Assembly: GCA_014529385.2 (NCBI GenBank)
Contig: CM043968.1
Span: forward strand, 11,117,148-11,179,147
Reading direction: 5' to 3'
Origin: Adiantum capillus-veneris
Taxonomy: Eukaryota; Streptophyta; Polypodiopsida; Polypodiales; Pteridaceae
DNA: 62,000 nt
Positions 33,180 to 46,415 of this stretch are shown one piece after another. The notes beneath the pieces were generated by a model. The model ran no database searches. It was not told the DNA's origin and saw nothing but the letters and a program-made list of their open reading frames with translations. The translations under genes and the position numbers were made by a program. The number at the start of each line of letters is the position of its first letter. Within the stretch, counting starts at the first letter, position 1.

Positions 33180-35065
33180 TCGAGATAAATCTTACAAGTT
33201 CTCCTTTGAGGGCATGTTGTTATAGATTTGCTCGAATACGTCATTTGACATATCTTATACATTATGCTCACCTTCCCTTGGGAACATGGAAAACATGATG
33301 CTTCGCACCAGGTGAGAGTAGATTAGAGCAATGGGCTTGTTGTCCAAAAGGACATAAGTATCATCTCGGTCATTTACCTTGTCATAGAATAGGCCCTCAA
33401 TCACATACAAATTTTTCTTAATGTTGTGCCATTGATCCTTTTCCTTTGTTTTGGCTAGGCGGTTTGTGTTGGTGCATTTTGAGGACGTAGAAGTCTGCAC
33501 CTGTCTCCTTTGTAGTCACTGCAAAGTTCTAGCCAACCATCAAGGCATCGCTTAGGTAATCATGATGACCATCATACATGGGGGCGTATTCATCCTCATC
33601 CTCACTCAACACTTCTCCTTTGCTTTCATCTGTATCTGTGGGTTGTATTTGCAAGTATACCCATCCCTGCACATGATCTTTGTTGGCACATCTCCTCCAT
33701 TGACCTTTGATGCACGCACCACAAAAGCAAGAGAGCAGTCTGGGCCTTAGTCCGTGCATATCCATCTGACTGTAGCCATTGACACACCATCAAGATCAAG
33801 ACCATGTCATGTGCTTGCAATCCCACGCTATAACTCTATTGACATCATTGAGCTTGACCTCCCAGAAAGCATGATCGACTTTCTTGCATGTCTATGGGCA
33901 TTAATTTCTGAGAGTTGCATTGAGGAATGCAACAATGCTTGAAGCGTTATGCAACACCCACCCATTAGATTTCAATTGCTCGTGTGTGAGGGCTCTTTTG
34001 ACCACTGCACCAGCCCCATTGTGTTCACCCTTTCCATGGCCTGAAGCAAAGAAATTGTGTGTCATTTTGACACCTGTCATATTGAATAATTGTGCAACAA
34101 AATAGAATGGCCGCCTTGCTTTGAATTGTGACCTAGCACTATCCGACCACACCCAATGTCGCTTGACACTATACCCGTGTCTTGTCAGCCATTTGTTGTG
34201 CAAAAGAAAACAGTGTTGCACAAACAAAGTGTCATGTGTCTTATCATCAGAGATGTAGAAGTGAGTCGTCTTTTGTATAGCACCAAGTGCATCACGTAAG
34301 TATGAAATGTGAACAAAGATTGTGACCTGAGATGAATACCAATGCATTGATTGGATCTCATTCTGCACCTTGAAGAAGTAATTCTCTACAAAATCCACTA
34401 TAGACACCACTACATCGTTAAGAAAATTGGCCAAACACTCCTTGAACTGTTGAGCTTGCCATCTGTAATAAGTAGTTGTGTTTGATGAACTTCCCTAGTT
34501 TCCCTCGGAGCATAGAAATGAAACTCATCGGACTGAGCTACTGAACCACGAGGTCTTTTTGACATTTAGCTAGACCTTCTTCATCCTTTTCCTATGTAGG
34601 AACCTTGTCAAAAAGCTTGACAGTCATTCTAGAGATACCGTCACTCTCTTCGACAAGACACAACACGAGACTTTTAATCCCGCAATCAGTGCATGTTCCC
34701 AAAAGACATTTGCTGCAATGAAAAGCACTATCAGTTGTTGGCTTTGGATAGAATATAAACTCTCATACTTCTCTTAAGGATGAAAAAGTGGTTTTGATGA
34801 TGTACACTGTGCTATTCCACCACTCGGACTGCACACAAGACACCTGCAAAAGCATTAAGTTCCATGTAGCCCATATCTTCCATGGCACATCTGATTTAAG
34901 CCTTCCTTCAAGTAAACAAGTTGAACATGGTATTCACAAAACCAGGTGTTGTGGTCCTTCAACTTGTATACGAACTATGGCTTCAGACCCTCAAAGCATC
35001 TAAGGGACATTCTAATGCTAGGAGTAGCCTCCTAGAACCCGCATGTACAAATCCCTCTGCCACAC
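33180..35065 (-). pseudogene. DDE-like transposase, right arm
   Basis: The longest surviving core of the three copies is the minus-strand frame 34434-33901. It runs from VSIVDFVENYFFKVQNEIQS through FVHISYLRDALGAIQKTTHF and HDTLFVQHCFLLHNKWLTRHG, then VWSDSARSQFKARRPFYFVA and GHGKGEHNGAGAVVKRALTH. All three blocks are in one frame here, with Asp kept in blocks one and two. The acidic residue of block three is probably the Glu in GKGEHNG. Upstream (35065-34480) are the Cys-rich segments. Downstream (33765-33255) are LSCFCGACIKGQWRRCANKD, DESKGEVLSEDEDEY and the charged C-terminal domain. A DDE assignment is inference from spacing. Stops around 34435 and 33900 break the gene. Confidence 0.72.
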
Positions 35066-35329
35066 AAAAGACATTTAAAAATACTATAAAGTACTGAAAT
35101 CTAATTGAAACACTTACCTACTACCACCTCGGGGTGTATTTTCACAAAAGTAGGTATGACTTCTCCTTTGGCCCACACAAAAGTAGGTTTGTCATTTCTC
35201 CACCTTTTCAACCAAAGTGAGGTGGGGTTGGTTGAGCAGTGGGAGTTGGCGAAGGGTGGGAGTTGGTATCTATTTCTGGAAACTCACAGTTTCTACTTCA
35301 ATTTTTTGTATTGTTGAACTTCTGTCCAC

Positions 35330-36170
35330 TAGTAGTGAAGCACTTTAGTGCACTTGGAGAACACTTTGAAGCACTTTGGGGCACTGTGGTGCCCTTTTAA
35401 GCACTTTGTAGCACTTTAAAGCACTTTGGGGCACTTGAAAGCTCCTTGTAGAAATTTCAAACACTACGAGGCACTTTCAAGCAACCTGTCATGCACTTTG
35501 GTGCCCTTTGAAGCACTTCAGTAAACTTTAAGAGCACTCTATGGCACTTTCTGGCACTTGATAGCACTCTGAAGCACTCTTAAGCATTTTACCAATACTT
35601 TGAACTACTTTGGTGCACTTTGGAAGCACTCTAAACTACTTGGTGGCACTTTAAAAGCACTTTCAAGCACTTCAAAGCACTCTGTGGCACTTTCAAGCAC
35701 TTTTGAAGCACTATGAAGCACTTTGGGACACTTTGGTGCACTAAATAGAATTGTGTGGCACGTTGAAGCAATGTAAAGGATTTTTTGACTCTTTCAAGCA
35801 CTCTGAAGCAGGTTGAAGAACTCTGCAAACTTTAAAGCAGTTTAAAGTACTCTGAAGTACACTTTAAGGGCTCTTTGAAAGAACTTCAGTGCTATTTAAG
35901 AGCACTCTAAGGTACTTTGTGGCACTCTGCAGCACTCCAAAGAACTTTAGAGCTTAGAAAGCACTGTAAAGTACTTTGTGGAACTTTCAAGCACCATGAA
36001 GCACTTTAGTGCACTTTGGAAGCGCTTTGAAATACTTTGAAGCACTTTTTAGCGCTTTCAAGCTCACTAAGATGCACTTTTTTGGCGCTTTCAAGCATTT
36101 GCAGGCTCTAAGTGGTGCACTTTGAAGCACGAGAGACACTTATATCGCACTTCAAAGCTTTTGCAAGCAC
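35330..36170. repeat. GAAGCACTT minisatellite, right arm, within transposase gene
   Basis: Inverted counterpart of 23530-24420, with the same length class and position between the same two transposase exons. Confidence 0.92.
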
Positions 36171-36179
36171 CCAAAATTA

Positions 36180-36900
36180 CTAAGTAAAGCATTGTGACAC
36201 ACTTTGAAGATGTTCTGGCTGATATACCTGAGGTAAATCGAGGATATGTAGCGGATGCACCACATGTGCCTCTTGCCAATTCTCTTTCGAACGACATTTT
36301 TCTTGTTTGGTGGAGATGCAGGTTTCCATTGACCAAAATTGAAACACGATTTCTCTAATTTCGATTGTTAAGGTTATGGTCCTATGCTGTTGACATTGAC
36401 ATGTCTCTAAGGGAAGTGACCCCTCCTCCATATCAGCTTGCAGCCAAAAACTGGCTCTCGTGACATTTCTTTGATGAAGTCCTAATGCCTTTGTAACATC
36501 ATTATTGCTCATTACATTGTCAGCCCCATTGAGTCCATTGGGGCATCCCATTCCAGTAGCACATTTCAAAAATAGCTCATTGTTGAATGAGGAGTCTTCA
36601 CCTCAGGTAATGTATGACAAATGTTAGAGAAAATCAACCTCCCAACTATCTCCGATGTGGGTTGCAACACTGAGAACGTTGGATGACTACGAAGTTGTTG
36701 TAGAATGCTCCATTGAAGACCCTCAAAAATCTTGTTTGTTTGATTACGCCAACACTTAGAAACTGCCCTACAGATTTTCTTTGTCTCCTACTCATCAATG
36801 TCACCATCCTCTTACGCTTGTGCCATCCTTTTTTACATGTTTCTTTGTTCCCTCTTCTATGCAGTCCAATAGTTTTGTAGACCCGGCATAAGATCCCTTG
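36180..36900 (-). pseudogene. Transposase N-terminal exon, right arm
   Basis: Mirror of 22849-23520. The minus-strand frame 36569-36180 reads NGLNGADNVMSNNDVTKALG, HQRNVTRASFW, then without interruption EIREIVFQFWSMETCIST and VHPLHILDLPQVYQPEHLQS. The TAG that splits the left copy near 23315 is a sense codon here. Upstream (36900-36790) lies KETCKKGWHKRKRMVTLMSR. About 190 bp near 36600-36790 (around GVIKQTRFLRVFNGAFYNNF) has no counterpart in the left arm, an arm-specific insertion or a left-arm deletion. Confidence 0.58.
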
Positions 36901-37040
36901 GGATATGGTGTGTAGTAGATAATGGAGGAAGGTAAAGGGGGTTTGTACTACCGTTATGAGTATTATGTGATTCCATGTGGAACGTGCGAGGATGCTAATG
37001 ACACGACAATGAAGACAGTCAAAATAGTGCCATAGTACTT

Positions 37041-37401
<361 letters not shown>

Positions 37402-37409
37402 GCACAAGA

Positions 37410-37677
37410 GGCGGTGGGACCCATGGAGGCAGTGCTACAGAGAGCCCAAAGGAGTGGCAGTAAGAGGGTTAAATGCGTAGGCAGTTTGCTACTTTAAGAT
37501 TTAGTATTAAAGTGAAATGGAATTTTCAGCCCACCTAAATTCCAGCCTCTCAACCAAAAAAGATTTTATCTTTCCCTTATATAATTTGAAAATGAATAAC
37601 CCACCACCCATTTCATCTTCTCCCAAAGGAGTGTCCAAGACACTCCTTTTTGGTACCACCTAAACATGCTACGGCCC
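37410..37677. repeat. Right terminal inverted repeat (outer ~270 bp)
   Basis: Reverse complement of 22372-22640, including the stem-loop at 37625-37649 and TATATAAGG at 37575-37583 (minus strand). It ends GGCCC at 37677. Confidence 0.9.
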
Positions 37678-39097
<1,420 letters not shown>

Positions 39098-39243
39098 AAG
39101 TTCGTCATCAATTCTGATTTTCATGGATCATAGTTCTTGTTGTGGTTTGAAAATAGTACAAGCAGTGGAGCACAAGAAAGAAAAATGACAACAAAGACCG
39201 CACCGACATTTCCAACCAGGTCATGTCAAGGATGACATGAATT

Positions 39244-39256
39244 TGGAGGGGGGGAG
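39244..39256 (+). promoter_or_regulatory. Polypurine tract
   Basis: TGGAGGGGGGAG directly precedes the TGTTGATCC LTR start, the normal site of plus-strand priming in LTR retroelements. Confidence 0.7.
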
Positions 39257-39590
39257 TGTTGATCCAAGGATCAACAACACCACATAATTCAACAAAGCCT
39301 TATTCTTTGAGAGTTATGAAATGCTATGGATTATGGTTATAAACATTATTTGTAATACGTAGTTAGTCTAGCTGTAGAAGTCGGGGTGCGATGGCACTTC
39401 TAGATTATAAATACAAAGCCATTTCACCCCTTGAACTCTATTTTAGGTTTAAAATATGGTAGTCTTAGTATATAAGGTACCTAGGTCATTTTGTAAGAAG
39501 AACTTTATCATAATCTAAGTTTTAAGTTTCCGCTGACTTTGTGTGAGAGAGAAAGAGAGAGAGCATGAGTTTCATCCTAGTGGTACTCCC
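39257..39590 (+). repeat. 3' LTR start of an otherwise lost retroelement
   Basis: Begins TGTTGATCC, AA, GGATCAACA (a perfect 9-bp inverted repeat at the very end). Contains AT-rich promoter-like sequence (TATAAATA about 39404, TATATAAGG about 39469) and a CT/GA-rich end. The right boundary is uncertain. No pol from this element is visible upstream. Confidence 0.55.
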
Positions 39591-40249
39591 GGATCGTTCA
39601 TCGCATTGGAGAACCAACTCCACCATTGCCAAAGGCTCGGTGAGAGCTACACGACAACAACAAGCATTCCACACGAGACAGAGCACACGCACTGATGCAT
39701 ATACGAGCTATTTGCGTTTGTAAGTATATCAAACGATGTCTGGTTACATGCAAGTATATCAAATGATGTTTGTTTTTTGTGTGCAATAGTCATGAGAATT
39801 GTAGCAACATAAGCTACACATAGGTACTCATAGACTTTAGTTTCAAGCACTTCTAAAAATTTGGCTCTATCTTCATACACGTTTTTTGCAAATGGGTCTA
39901 GAGTGAGGGTTTTGAGTGTAGAGGCTTTGGAACATGTGGACCCTAGTGAGGGGGTGGTATTCCTTAAGTTTTGTACGATTTTGGTATGGTTTATTGAGTT
40001 TCTTTTCATTTGTGTGTATGTGGTTGGGTGGTGTAGTTGAGAACAATGAGATTTTAGATTGTAGTTTAGTTAGCCTTTTAGAGTGTTGTACTCATGGAAT
40101 GGTCTCAGCCCGACAAGCTAAAGAGATTGTTTCCGTGCACCTATCATGTCATCTATGTCCTTGATTAACATTATGTTGATATAGGTTGTGTTGCATGCAC
40201 TTTATGGGTGGTGTGATTCGCTCCTCCAACAGAGCATCACTATGAGCGT
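39591..40249. other. Unassigned spacer upstream of copia element
   Basis: Short overlapping frames on both strands without domains. Two CAAGTATATCAAA(C/T)GATG repeats near 39721-39769. Nothing else recognised. Confidence 0.4.
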
Positions 40250-40443
40250 TGTTAGGGTATAAAGCCCAATGTGGTCGCCCAGGTAAGTGGGCAGGCCGCC
40301 AGGTATGTACACATATTCTTTTGTTAAAACCTAATAAGAACTCACTATGCTCTACACATTTTACAGTAGAGCGAGTTCACCATATCGTCGTGCTCTTCTT
40401 CTCGCACTCTCTCTCGCGTCGCACTTCCGCTCGTACTCCTTCA
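40250..40443 (+). repeat. Copia 5' LTR
   Basis: Starts TGTTAGGGTATAAAGCCC and ends CTCCTTCA, two bases before the primer-binding site. At 194 bp it is short, as usual for copia. Confidence 0.9.
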
Positions 40444-40445
40444 AC

Positions 40446-40457
40446 TGGTATCAGAGC
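40446..40457 (+). promoter_or_regulatory. Primer-binding site, initiator Met-tRNA
   Basis: TGGTATCAGAGC, the standard copia priming site. Confidence 0.9.
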
Positions 40458-41541
40458 TCAGATCGAGGCTCGGGGCAGCACTACAGGAGGCTAGAGTCAC
40501 CAGCTCAAATTGGAGTGAAATTCGACAGGCGAAGACACGGCCCCAAATCCTGTGGGTAAGCCCGAAGGGCTTGGTGTTCTCAGACATTCATTCTGAGGTC
40601 ATCTCGGCCACCGTTCGGCTTCGACAAAGGTCTGCGCAGGCCATTTTCGACTACGTGGTCTCGGCAGGTGCAGATCCGACTCTGCAAATTTGGGGTTTTC
40701 GGCCTACGACTGCAGGTGCTGAGGATATCGACACTCCCAGAGTGTTGATTTGTGGCTGTCTACACATCGAAGGACGGCTCATAGTTCTTGGAGACGTGTC
40801 ACATACGACACGGGCGCATCTACACACAGACTGTAGGCGACATCCACTAGTTCATCAGGTAGCTTGTGTTTGCTGCTTGATAATCTAGATTTCATCCTGA
40901 CATTGCAGGTACTTCCACATGGGATGTATTGTCAGAGATGATGTATGTCTGTTGAGGGTTTGCTGGCTGTGAGTCACGCAGCAAACAACCGCCACAACGG
41001 TTACAGCATACAGTGGGAAATTTGTGGATGTATGACTTTGTGGGAAGTCTATGTACTGTCAGATTTACTGCAGCCTTTGTTGAGGGTCGAGTGAGGTTTT
41101 ATTGAGCTGGGGGATTCTCGAATGTTGAGATCCTTTCGGTGATACAGGTCCTGGAGCGATCCCTCGAGCACCCTTAGATAGGCAGCTAGGATGTATTGAC
41201 TGTGAGTTAGACAATTGGGATTGCATCTTTGCTTTACTGCCGTTGAGGCATTGTCACAGTCTATTCTTACAGGACAGTGACAGGACAGTGAGAGACAGTA
41301 CACGTGAGGACAGGTTTACCCGCATCTAACAGTGTCAGAGAGACAGTGTTTTTTGAGCTATTTTTTGGTCTGTTTTTTGAGTACACCAGAGCCATTTTAC
41401 AAAGGAGACTCTGCCAAAATTTATGCAGAATCTGAAGCTTTCTTGGTTCATTTGACAGGTTGATATTGGTTCAAAGGTCAGTTTACAGGGGAAACTCTGC
41501 CGAATTTTTCCCAGGAAAGTAAACCACTGTGAAGCGTAGCT
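40458..41541 (+). other. Copia 5' leader
   Basis: Non-coding leader of about 1.1 kb with an ACAGGACAGTG duplication at 41268-41290 and GGAGACTCTGCC / GGAAACTCTGCC repeats at 41403 and 41490. The frame 40571-40888 has no domain. Confidence 0.6.
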
Positions 41542-42260
41542 ATGGCTGGATCACAGGACACCGCTCTTTACAATATCAAGAAGCTAGATGGAACCAATTT
41601 CCCATTGTGGAAGAAGCAGATTTGGCACGTGCTGGTACAAAAGAAGCAGATAAAACCTATAAAGCTCAAGGGGATAAAACCAAAAGATATGGACGAAGAT
41701 GAATGGAGCGAAATGGATGAATTGGCACTTTCTACCATTATGCTGACTTTGGCAGAAAGCGTTTACTTCAATGTAGCTTGTTGACTTGAAGATGAAAGAA
41801 GGGACACCTATGTCCAATCATCTGAATGAATTCAACACAATCTACAGTCAGTTGTCAGCTCAAGGTGTCAAGTTTGATGAACCTGTTAGAGCTATGTTCC
41901 TGTTGATCACATTGCCGAAAATTTGGGACACTTTTCGCACAGCTTTGAGTAATTTTGCACCTCCAGATGGTTTGAACATAGCAGGTGTAGAAGGAAGTCT
42001 GCTTACTGAAGAAACCAATAGAAAGACAATGGACAAAGGCAAAGGAACAGCCTTAGTTGTCAGGGGAAGGACCAAAGAAAAGTACAAAGGTGGAAAGAGG
42101 AATCAGTCTCGTAGCAAGTCCCGCAGTGCTACAGGCAAGAGTGACATAGAATGCTACCATTGTGGCAAGAAGGGTCACATGAAAAGAGACTGCAGAGAAT
42201 GGAAAGCAGAAAAAGGCAAAGAGAAAGCTGAAGACAATGGTGAGAAGAACAAGTCCTCAG
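41542..42260 (+). pseudogene. Copia gag with internal deletion
   Basis: MAGSQDTALYNIKKLDGTNF and WKKQIWHVLVQKKQIKPI begin a normal copia gag (UBN2-type). The frame reaches VYFNVAC and then stops at 41782-41784. The downstream frame resumes with LKMKEGTPMSNHLNEFNTIY. The family segment that normally joins these (roughly 30-40 residues around the LWxxL block) is missing, so a deletion with frameshift is inferred at about 41775. It continues with FRTALSNFAPP, a basic linker and a CCHC zinc knuckle CYHCGKKGHMKRDC (about 42152-42193). The start codon follows the leader and matches the family M-x-x-x-x N-terminus. Confidence 0.88.
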
Positions 42261-44020
42261 TGAAGATTCAAGAAATAAATGTGACAAACACTGTTGCAGA
42301 GGATGACAGTCTAGTATCAGGAGACATCTACTTCTTGAAGAATACAATGGACTCAGCTCTTCTTACAGCATCTGATGGAAATGCACTGAGTGACTGGATT
42401 ATAGACTCAGGGGCATCACTTCATGTGTCTCCAAACAAGGAGTGGTTTACCTCTTATGTGACCACTAAAGATCATGTTCGGCTAGGCAATGGGCAGACAT
42501 GTGAGATCTTAGGTGTTCGAGATGTTCAATTGAAGTTTCAAAATGGCTCTTCTTTCACGCTGAAGAATGTGAGACATGTTCCCGCAATTACAAAGAGCTT
42601 GATAAGCACAGGTTTACTTGATGATGCTGGCTACGTCACCATTTTTGGACAGAACATGTGGAAGATATCCAAGGGTTCTATGACAGTAGCACATGGAGTA
42701 AAGTCTGGAGGACTTTACATTATTTATGTATCAAATGTCTCTAAAAATGTAATCAATGTAACCGAGCAGCCGAACGTTTCTTTGTGGCATAGCTGGTTAG
42801 GACATATGTCCAAGAAGGGAATGGAAATCAATGTAACCGAGCAGCCGAACGTTTCTTTGTGGCATAGCCGGTTAGGACATATGTCCAAGACGGGAATGGA
42901 AATCTTGTCTCGTTCTGGTTATTTGCCTGGCTTTTCATTTAATGATTTTGAATTCTGTGAACATTGTCTGTATGGTAAGCAAACACAGCAGCCACATAAG
43001 CATAGAAGCAGTAGAAGAGATACACAGTTGGCACTTGTTCATAGTGATTTGTGTGGACCTATGCCTAACCTATCTCTAGGGGGAGCTTTTTACTTTATGA
43101 CATTTATAGATGATTACTCGAGGAAAGTATGGGTTTACTTTCTCAAGCACAAGGATGAAGTGTTTAGTGTTTTCAAAACGTTTGTGACACTTGTGGAGAA
43201 CCAGAGTGGCAAGAAGCTTAAATGCTTACGCACTGACAATGGTGGAGAGTATGTTTCAAAGGCCTTTCAGGACTTTTGTGAGTCAAAAGGTATAAAACGT
43301 GAACTTACTGCTCCTTACAATCCTCCTCAAAATGGTGTTGCTGAGAGGATGAATAGGACCATACAAGAGAAGGTCAGAAGTATGTTGTCAAATGCACAGC
43401 TGCCAAATGGGTTTTGGGCTGAAGCTGTATCAACAGTTGTTCATCTTGTAAATAGATCTCCTAGCAAGGTTTTGCAGAAGGATTCAGTGCCAGAGATGGT
43501 ATGGTCAGGCAAAATGCCCTCATACAAACATCTCAGAGTCTTTGGCTGTGAGGCATATACTCACATTCCAAAGGAATTTAGGAACAAACTTGAGCCAAAG
43601 AGTAGAAAGTGCATCTTTCTAGGCTATGGTAATTCTGGTGAGATGGGGTACAGACTTTGGGATCCCGAATCCAGAAAGGTTGTCCGCAGCAATGATGTTC
43701 ACTTTAATGAATCCAAATATCATTTTAAACCAGAGAGGGTTGATGAGATTAGAAGAGTTGTCTTCCAAGAAGATGGACCTGCACGTGCAAGACAAAATGT
43801 CAGGGCTCAAGAGGAGCAAGGACAGGATAGATTGGAACCACAGGTTGTGGCTGAGCCTGAGCCACCTATTGTGCGTAGATCTGGACGTGTCACGCGACCT
43901 CCTGATAGGTTTGTTCCATCTATGAACTATGTCATGTTGACTGATTGCAATGAGCCTTCATGTTACAAGGAATCAGTGCAAATGAAGGACTCTGGGAATT
44001 GGCAATTGGCCATGCAGTGA
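42261..44020 (+). pseudogene. Copia protease and integrase
   Basis: Protease: WIIDSGASLHVSP (42397-42433) with D-S-G intact. GAG-pre-integrase: the block INVTEQPNVSLWHS...LGHMSK occurs twice in tandem (42751-42828 and 42829-42903, differing at a few residues), then FEFCEHCLYGKQ of the HHCC finger. Integrase core: HSDLCGP, FIDDYSRKVWVYFLKHKDE, RTDNGGEYVSKAFQ and NGVAERMNRTIQ, giving the complete D-D-E triad. RSPSKVL and the GKMPSYKHLRVFGCEAY block follow. The frame is open from 41786 to a TGA at 44018-44020 (after LAMQ). The next block (EMTDLHKNKTW) continues in frame, so only this codon separates it from RT. Confidence 0.93.
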
Positions 44021-45505
44021 GAGATGACAGATCTGCATAAAAACAAGACATGGAAGCTAGTTAAATTACCATAGGGCAAAAAGGCTCTACCTTGTAAATG
44101 GGTTTACAGGTATAAGATCACCGCTCATGATAGTCAACCAAAGTACAAAGCAAGGCTTGTTGCCAAGGACTTTAAGCAAGAACAAGGCATTGACTTTGAT
44201 GAAGTCTTCTCTCCGGTGGTCAAGATGACTACATTGAGATGCTTTCTTGCATTGGTTGCCATATTAGATTTGGTGTTGCACCAAATGGATGTCAAGACAG
44301 TGTTCTTGCATGGTGATTTAGATGTGGAAATTTACATGCAGCAGCCTGAAGGGTTTGTTGAGAAAGGCAAGGAAGATTGGGTATGCCAGTTGTTAAAGAG
44401 TCTTTATGGCTTAAAACAATCACCGAGGGCATGGTACCATAAATTCCACAAGTTTATGCTTTCTCAAGGCTACAAACGTAGTGAGTTCAATCACTGTCTA
44501 TACACAAAGAAGGCTAAGGATGGCAGTTGGCTGATCCTTATTTTGTATGTGGATGACATGTTGATTGCTAGCAAGCACTTGGAAGAAATTTCAGCTTTGA
44601 AGTCAAAGATGGCAAAATCGTTTGACATGAAAGACATGGGTGAGGAAGGTCATATACTTGGTATGCGCATTGAGAGAGACAGATCAAAGAAGTTGATTTG
44701 GTTATCTCAAACAGAGTATATTGACAAGGTTTTGCAACGTTTCAATATGGAGAAGGGAAAGGCACTGAGTGTTCCATTGCCACCATATGTGAAACTTAGC
44801 AAACAAGATTTTCCTGTGTCTGAGGAAGAACAGGCTGAAATGGATAAGATTCCATATGCGTCTGCAGTGGGTAGTTTGATGTATGCAATGATTTCTACTC
44901 GCCCAGACATTGCATTTGCAGTGGGAGTAGTAAGTCGATACATGTCAAACCCAGGCAAGAAACATTGGGAGGCAGTGAAAGGAATATTGAGATACCTGAA
45001 AGCTACAAAGAGTATGCGTATATGCTATGGGAGTCAGGAGCTAAGTGTAAAGGGTTTTACAGACTCAGATTATGCAGGTGACTTAGACAGCCGAAGGTCT
45101 ACGTCAGGGTATGTCTTTACATTGGCTGGTGGAGCAGTATCATGGCGTTCTAGATTACAAGATTGTGTTACTCAGTCTACTATAGAGGCTGAATATGTTG
45201 CAACATCAGAGGCATGCAAAGAATCAATTTGGCTTAATCGACTAGTAACAGATTTGGGAATCAAAGAAGAGATGCCTGTGTTATATTGTGATAGTCAAAG
45301 TGCTATACAATTGGCTCGCAATCCAGTTTATCACTCAAAGAAAAAGCATGTGGATGTGAAGTATCATTTCATCAGGGAAATGCTCGAGGATAAGCAACTT
45401 CAGCTTGTCAAAGTTCACACCACAGAAAATCCTGCTGATCTACTTACAAAAGGACTTCCTTCAGAGAGCTTTGCGCATTTTCGCAAGCAGTTAGGTGTAG
45501 GGTAG
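44021..45505 (+). pseudogene. Copia reverse transcriptase and RNase H
   Basis: Continues from integrase after one stop, then a TAG at about 44072 (KLP-stop-GKKAL). From there it is open to 45505. RT blocks: KWVYRYKITA, RLVAKDFKQEQGIDFDEVFS, QMDVKTVFLHGDL (first catalytic Asp), SLYGLKQSPRAWY and LYVDDMLIAS (YVDD intact). RNase H: FTDSDYAGDLDSRRSTSGY, STIEAEYVATSEACKES, YCDSQSAIQLARNPVYHS and KHVDVKYHFIRE. It ends with LTKGLPSESFAHFRKQLGVG. All catalytic residues remain, so only the two stops, plus the gag lesion, block function. Confidence 0.94.
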
Positions 45506-45594
45506 TACATCACTTCTCTACATCTCTTGTATATTAGCTTGTATAGTAGCTTCTCTCACACTTAAAGTACCACATTGGACTTTAAGTGGGAGGT

Positions 45595-45777
45595 TGTTGG
45601 GGTATAAAGCCCAATGTGGTCGCCCAGGTAAGTGGGCGGGCCGCCAGGTATGTACACATATTCTTTTGTTAAAACCTAATAAGAACTCACTATGCTCTAC
45701 ACATTTTACAGTAGAGCGAGTTCACCATATCGTCGTGCTCTTCTTCTCGCACTCTCTCTCGCGTCGCACTTCCGCTC
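45595..45777 (+). repeat. Copia 3' LTR
   Basis: Preceded by polypurine AAGTGGGAGGT (45585-45594). Matches the 5' LTR to CGCACTTCCGCTC, then diverges. Confidence 0.9.
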
Positions 45778-45879
45778 TGTAGGTAAAAATAGTCCGAGAA
45801 TGCCAAAACTCAGATCTTGTTTTGGGGCTCTTGGGAAAGCAACGATCACAATGCAGAAGAGGTAAATGTCCTCACCTCC

Positions 45880-46105
45880 CTCTCATGCACACGCACAAAC
45901 ACACACACACACACAAGGAGAGGAGGAGAGCCAGGTATGCTCCCTCATTCTCCTCTCTCTCATGCTCCCTTCCCTTCTTTTCTCTCTCCCTCCCACTCAC
46001 ACACACACACACACACACACTCACATTGAGAGAGAGAGAGAGGGGGGGGGGGGGGGGGGGATAAAGAGAGAGATAAATAGAGTTAGAGAGAATGAGAGAG
46101 AGAGT
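45880..46105. repeat. (CA)n, (GA)n and poly(G) microsatellites
   Basis: CA runs at about 45896-45915 and 45998-46022, then a GA run ending in an 18-20-base G run (about 46043-46060), then more GA. Confidence 0.95.
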
Positions 46106-46415
46106 GGTGCTCTAGAAAGAGTATGTGTTCAAAAATGTGTGCGGTCTAAAAATATGTATGTTTAGGGTCATGTATGTGGCAACCATTGCAAGGTATACGT
46201 ATGTTTAGCACTATAGGAGGAAAAATTGAGAATTGTCATTATTACCATGGATTTACAAATGGAAATGGAGAGAGAAAACATTGCATTGGTGGTAAAAGGC
46301 ACGTCAATAAATGTGGCAATGGTTTGTCAACAATATATGTAGTAGTAATTGTGGATATATATATGTGACTCTTATCACGTCTATTACCACGGATACTACT
46401 GCTATATGGATTTTC

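Larger units (their letters stand above)
40250..45777 (+). mobile_element. Ty1/copia LTR retrotransposon, young, nearly intact
   Basis: LTRs at 40250-40443 and 45595-45777 differ at two positions over the aligned ~180 bp (TGTTAGG/TGTTGGG and GGCAGGC/GGCGGGC), so insertion was recent. Order: 5' LTR, primer-binding site (40446-40457), ~1.1-kb leader, gag, protease, integrase, RT, RNase H, polypurine tract, 3' LTR. Integrase before RT defines copia. The last ~17 bp of the 5' LTR are not found at the 3' LTR end (GCTCTGTAGG follows instead), and no target duplication is evident. Two in-frame stops and a gag deletion make it non-autonomous. Confidence 0.95.

Noticed and set aside
40571-40888. 105-residue frame in the copia leader
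   Set aside because: No domain, and it sits between primer site and gag, where copia leaders are non-coding.
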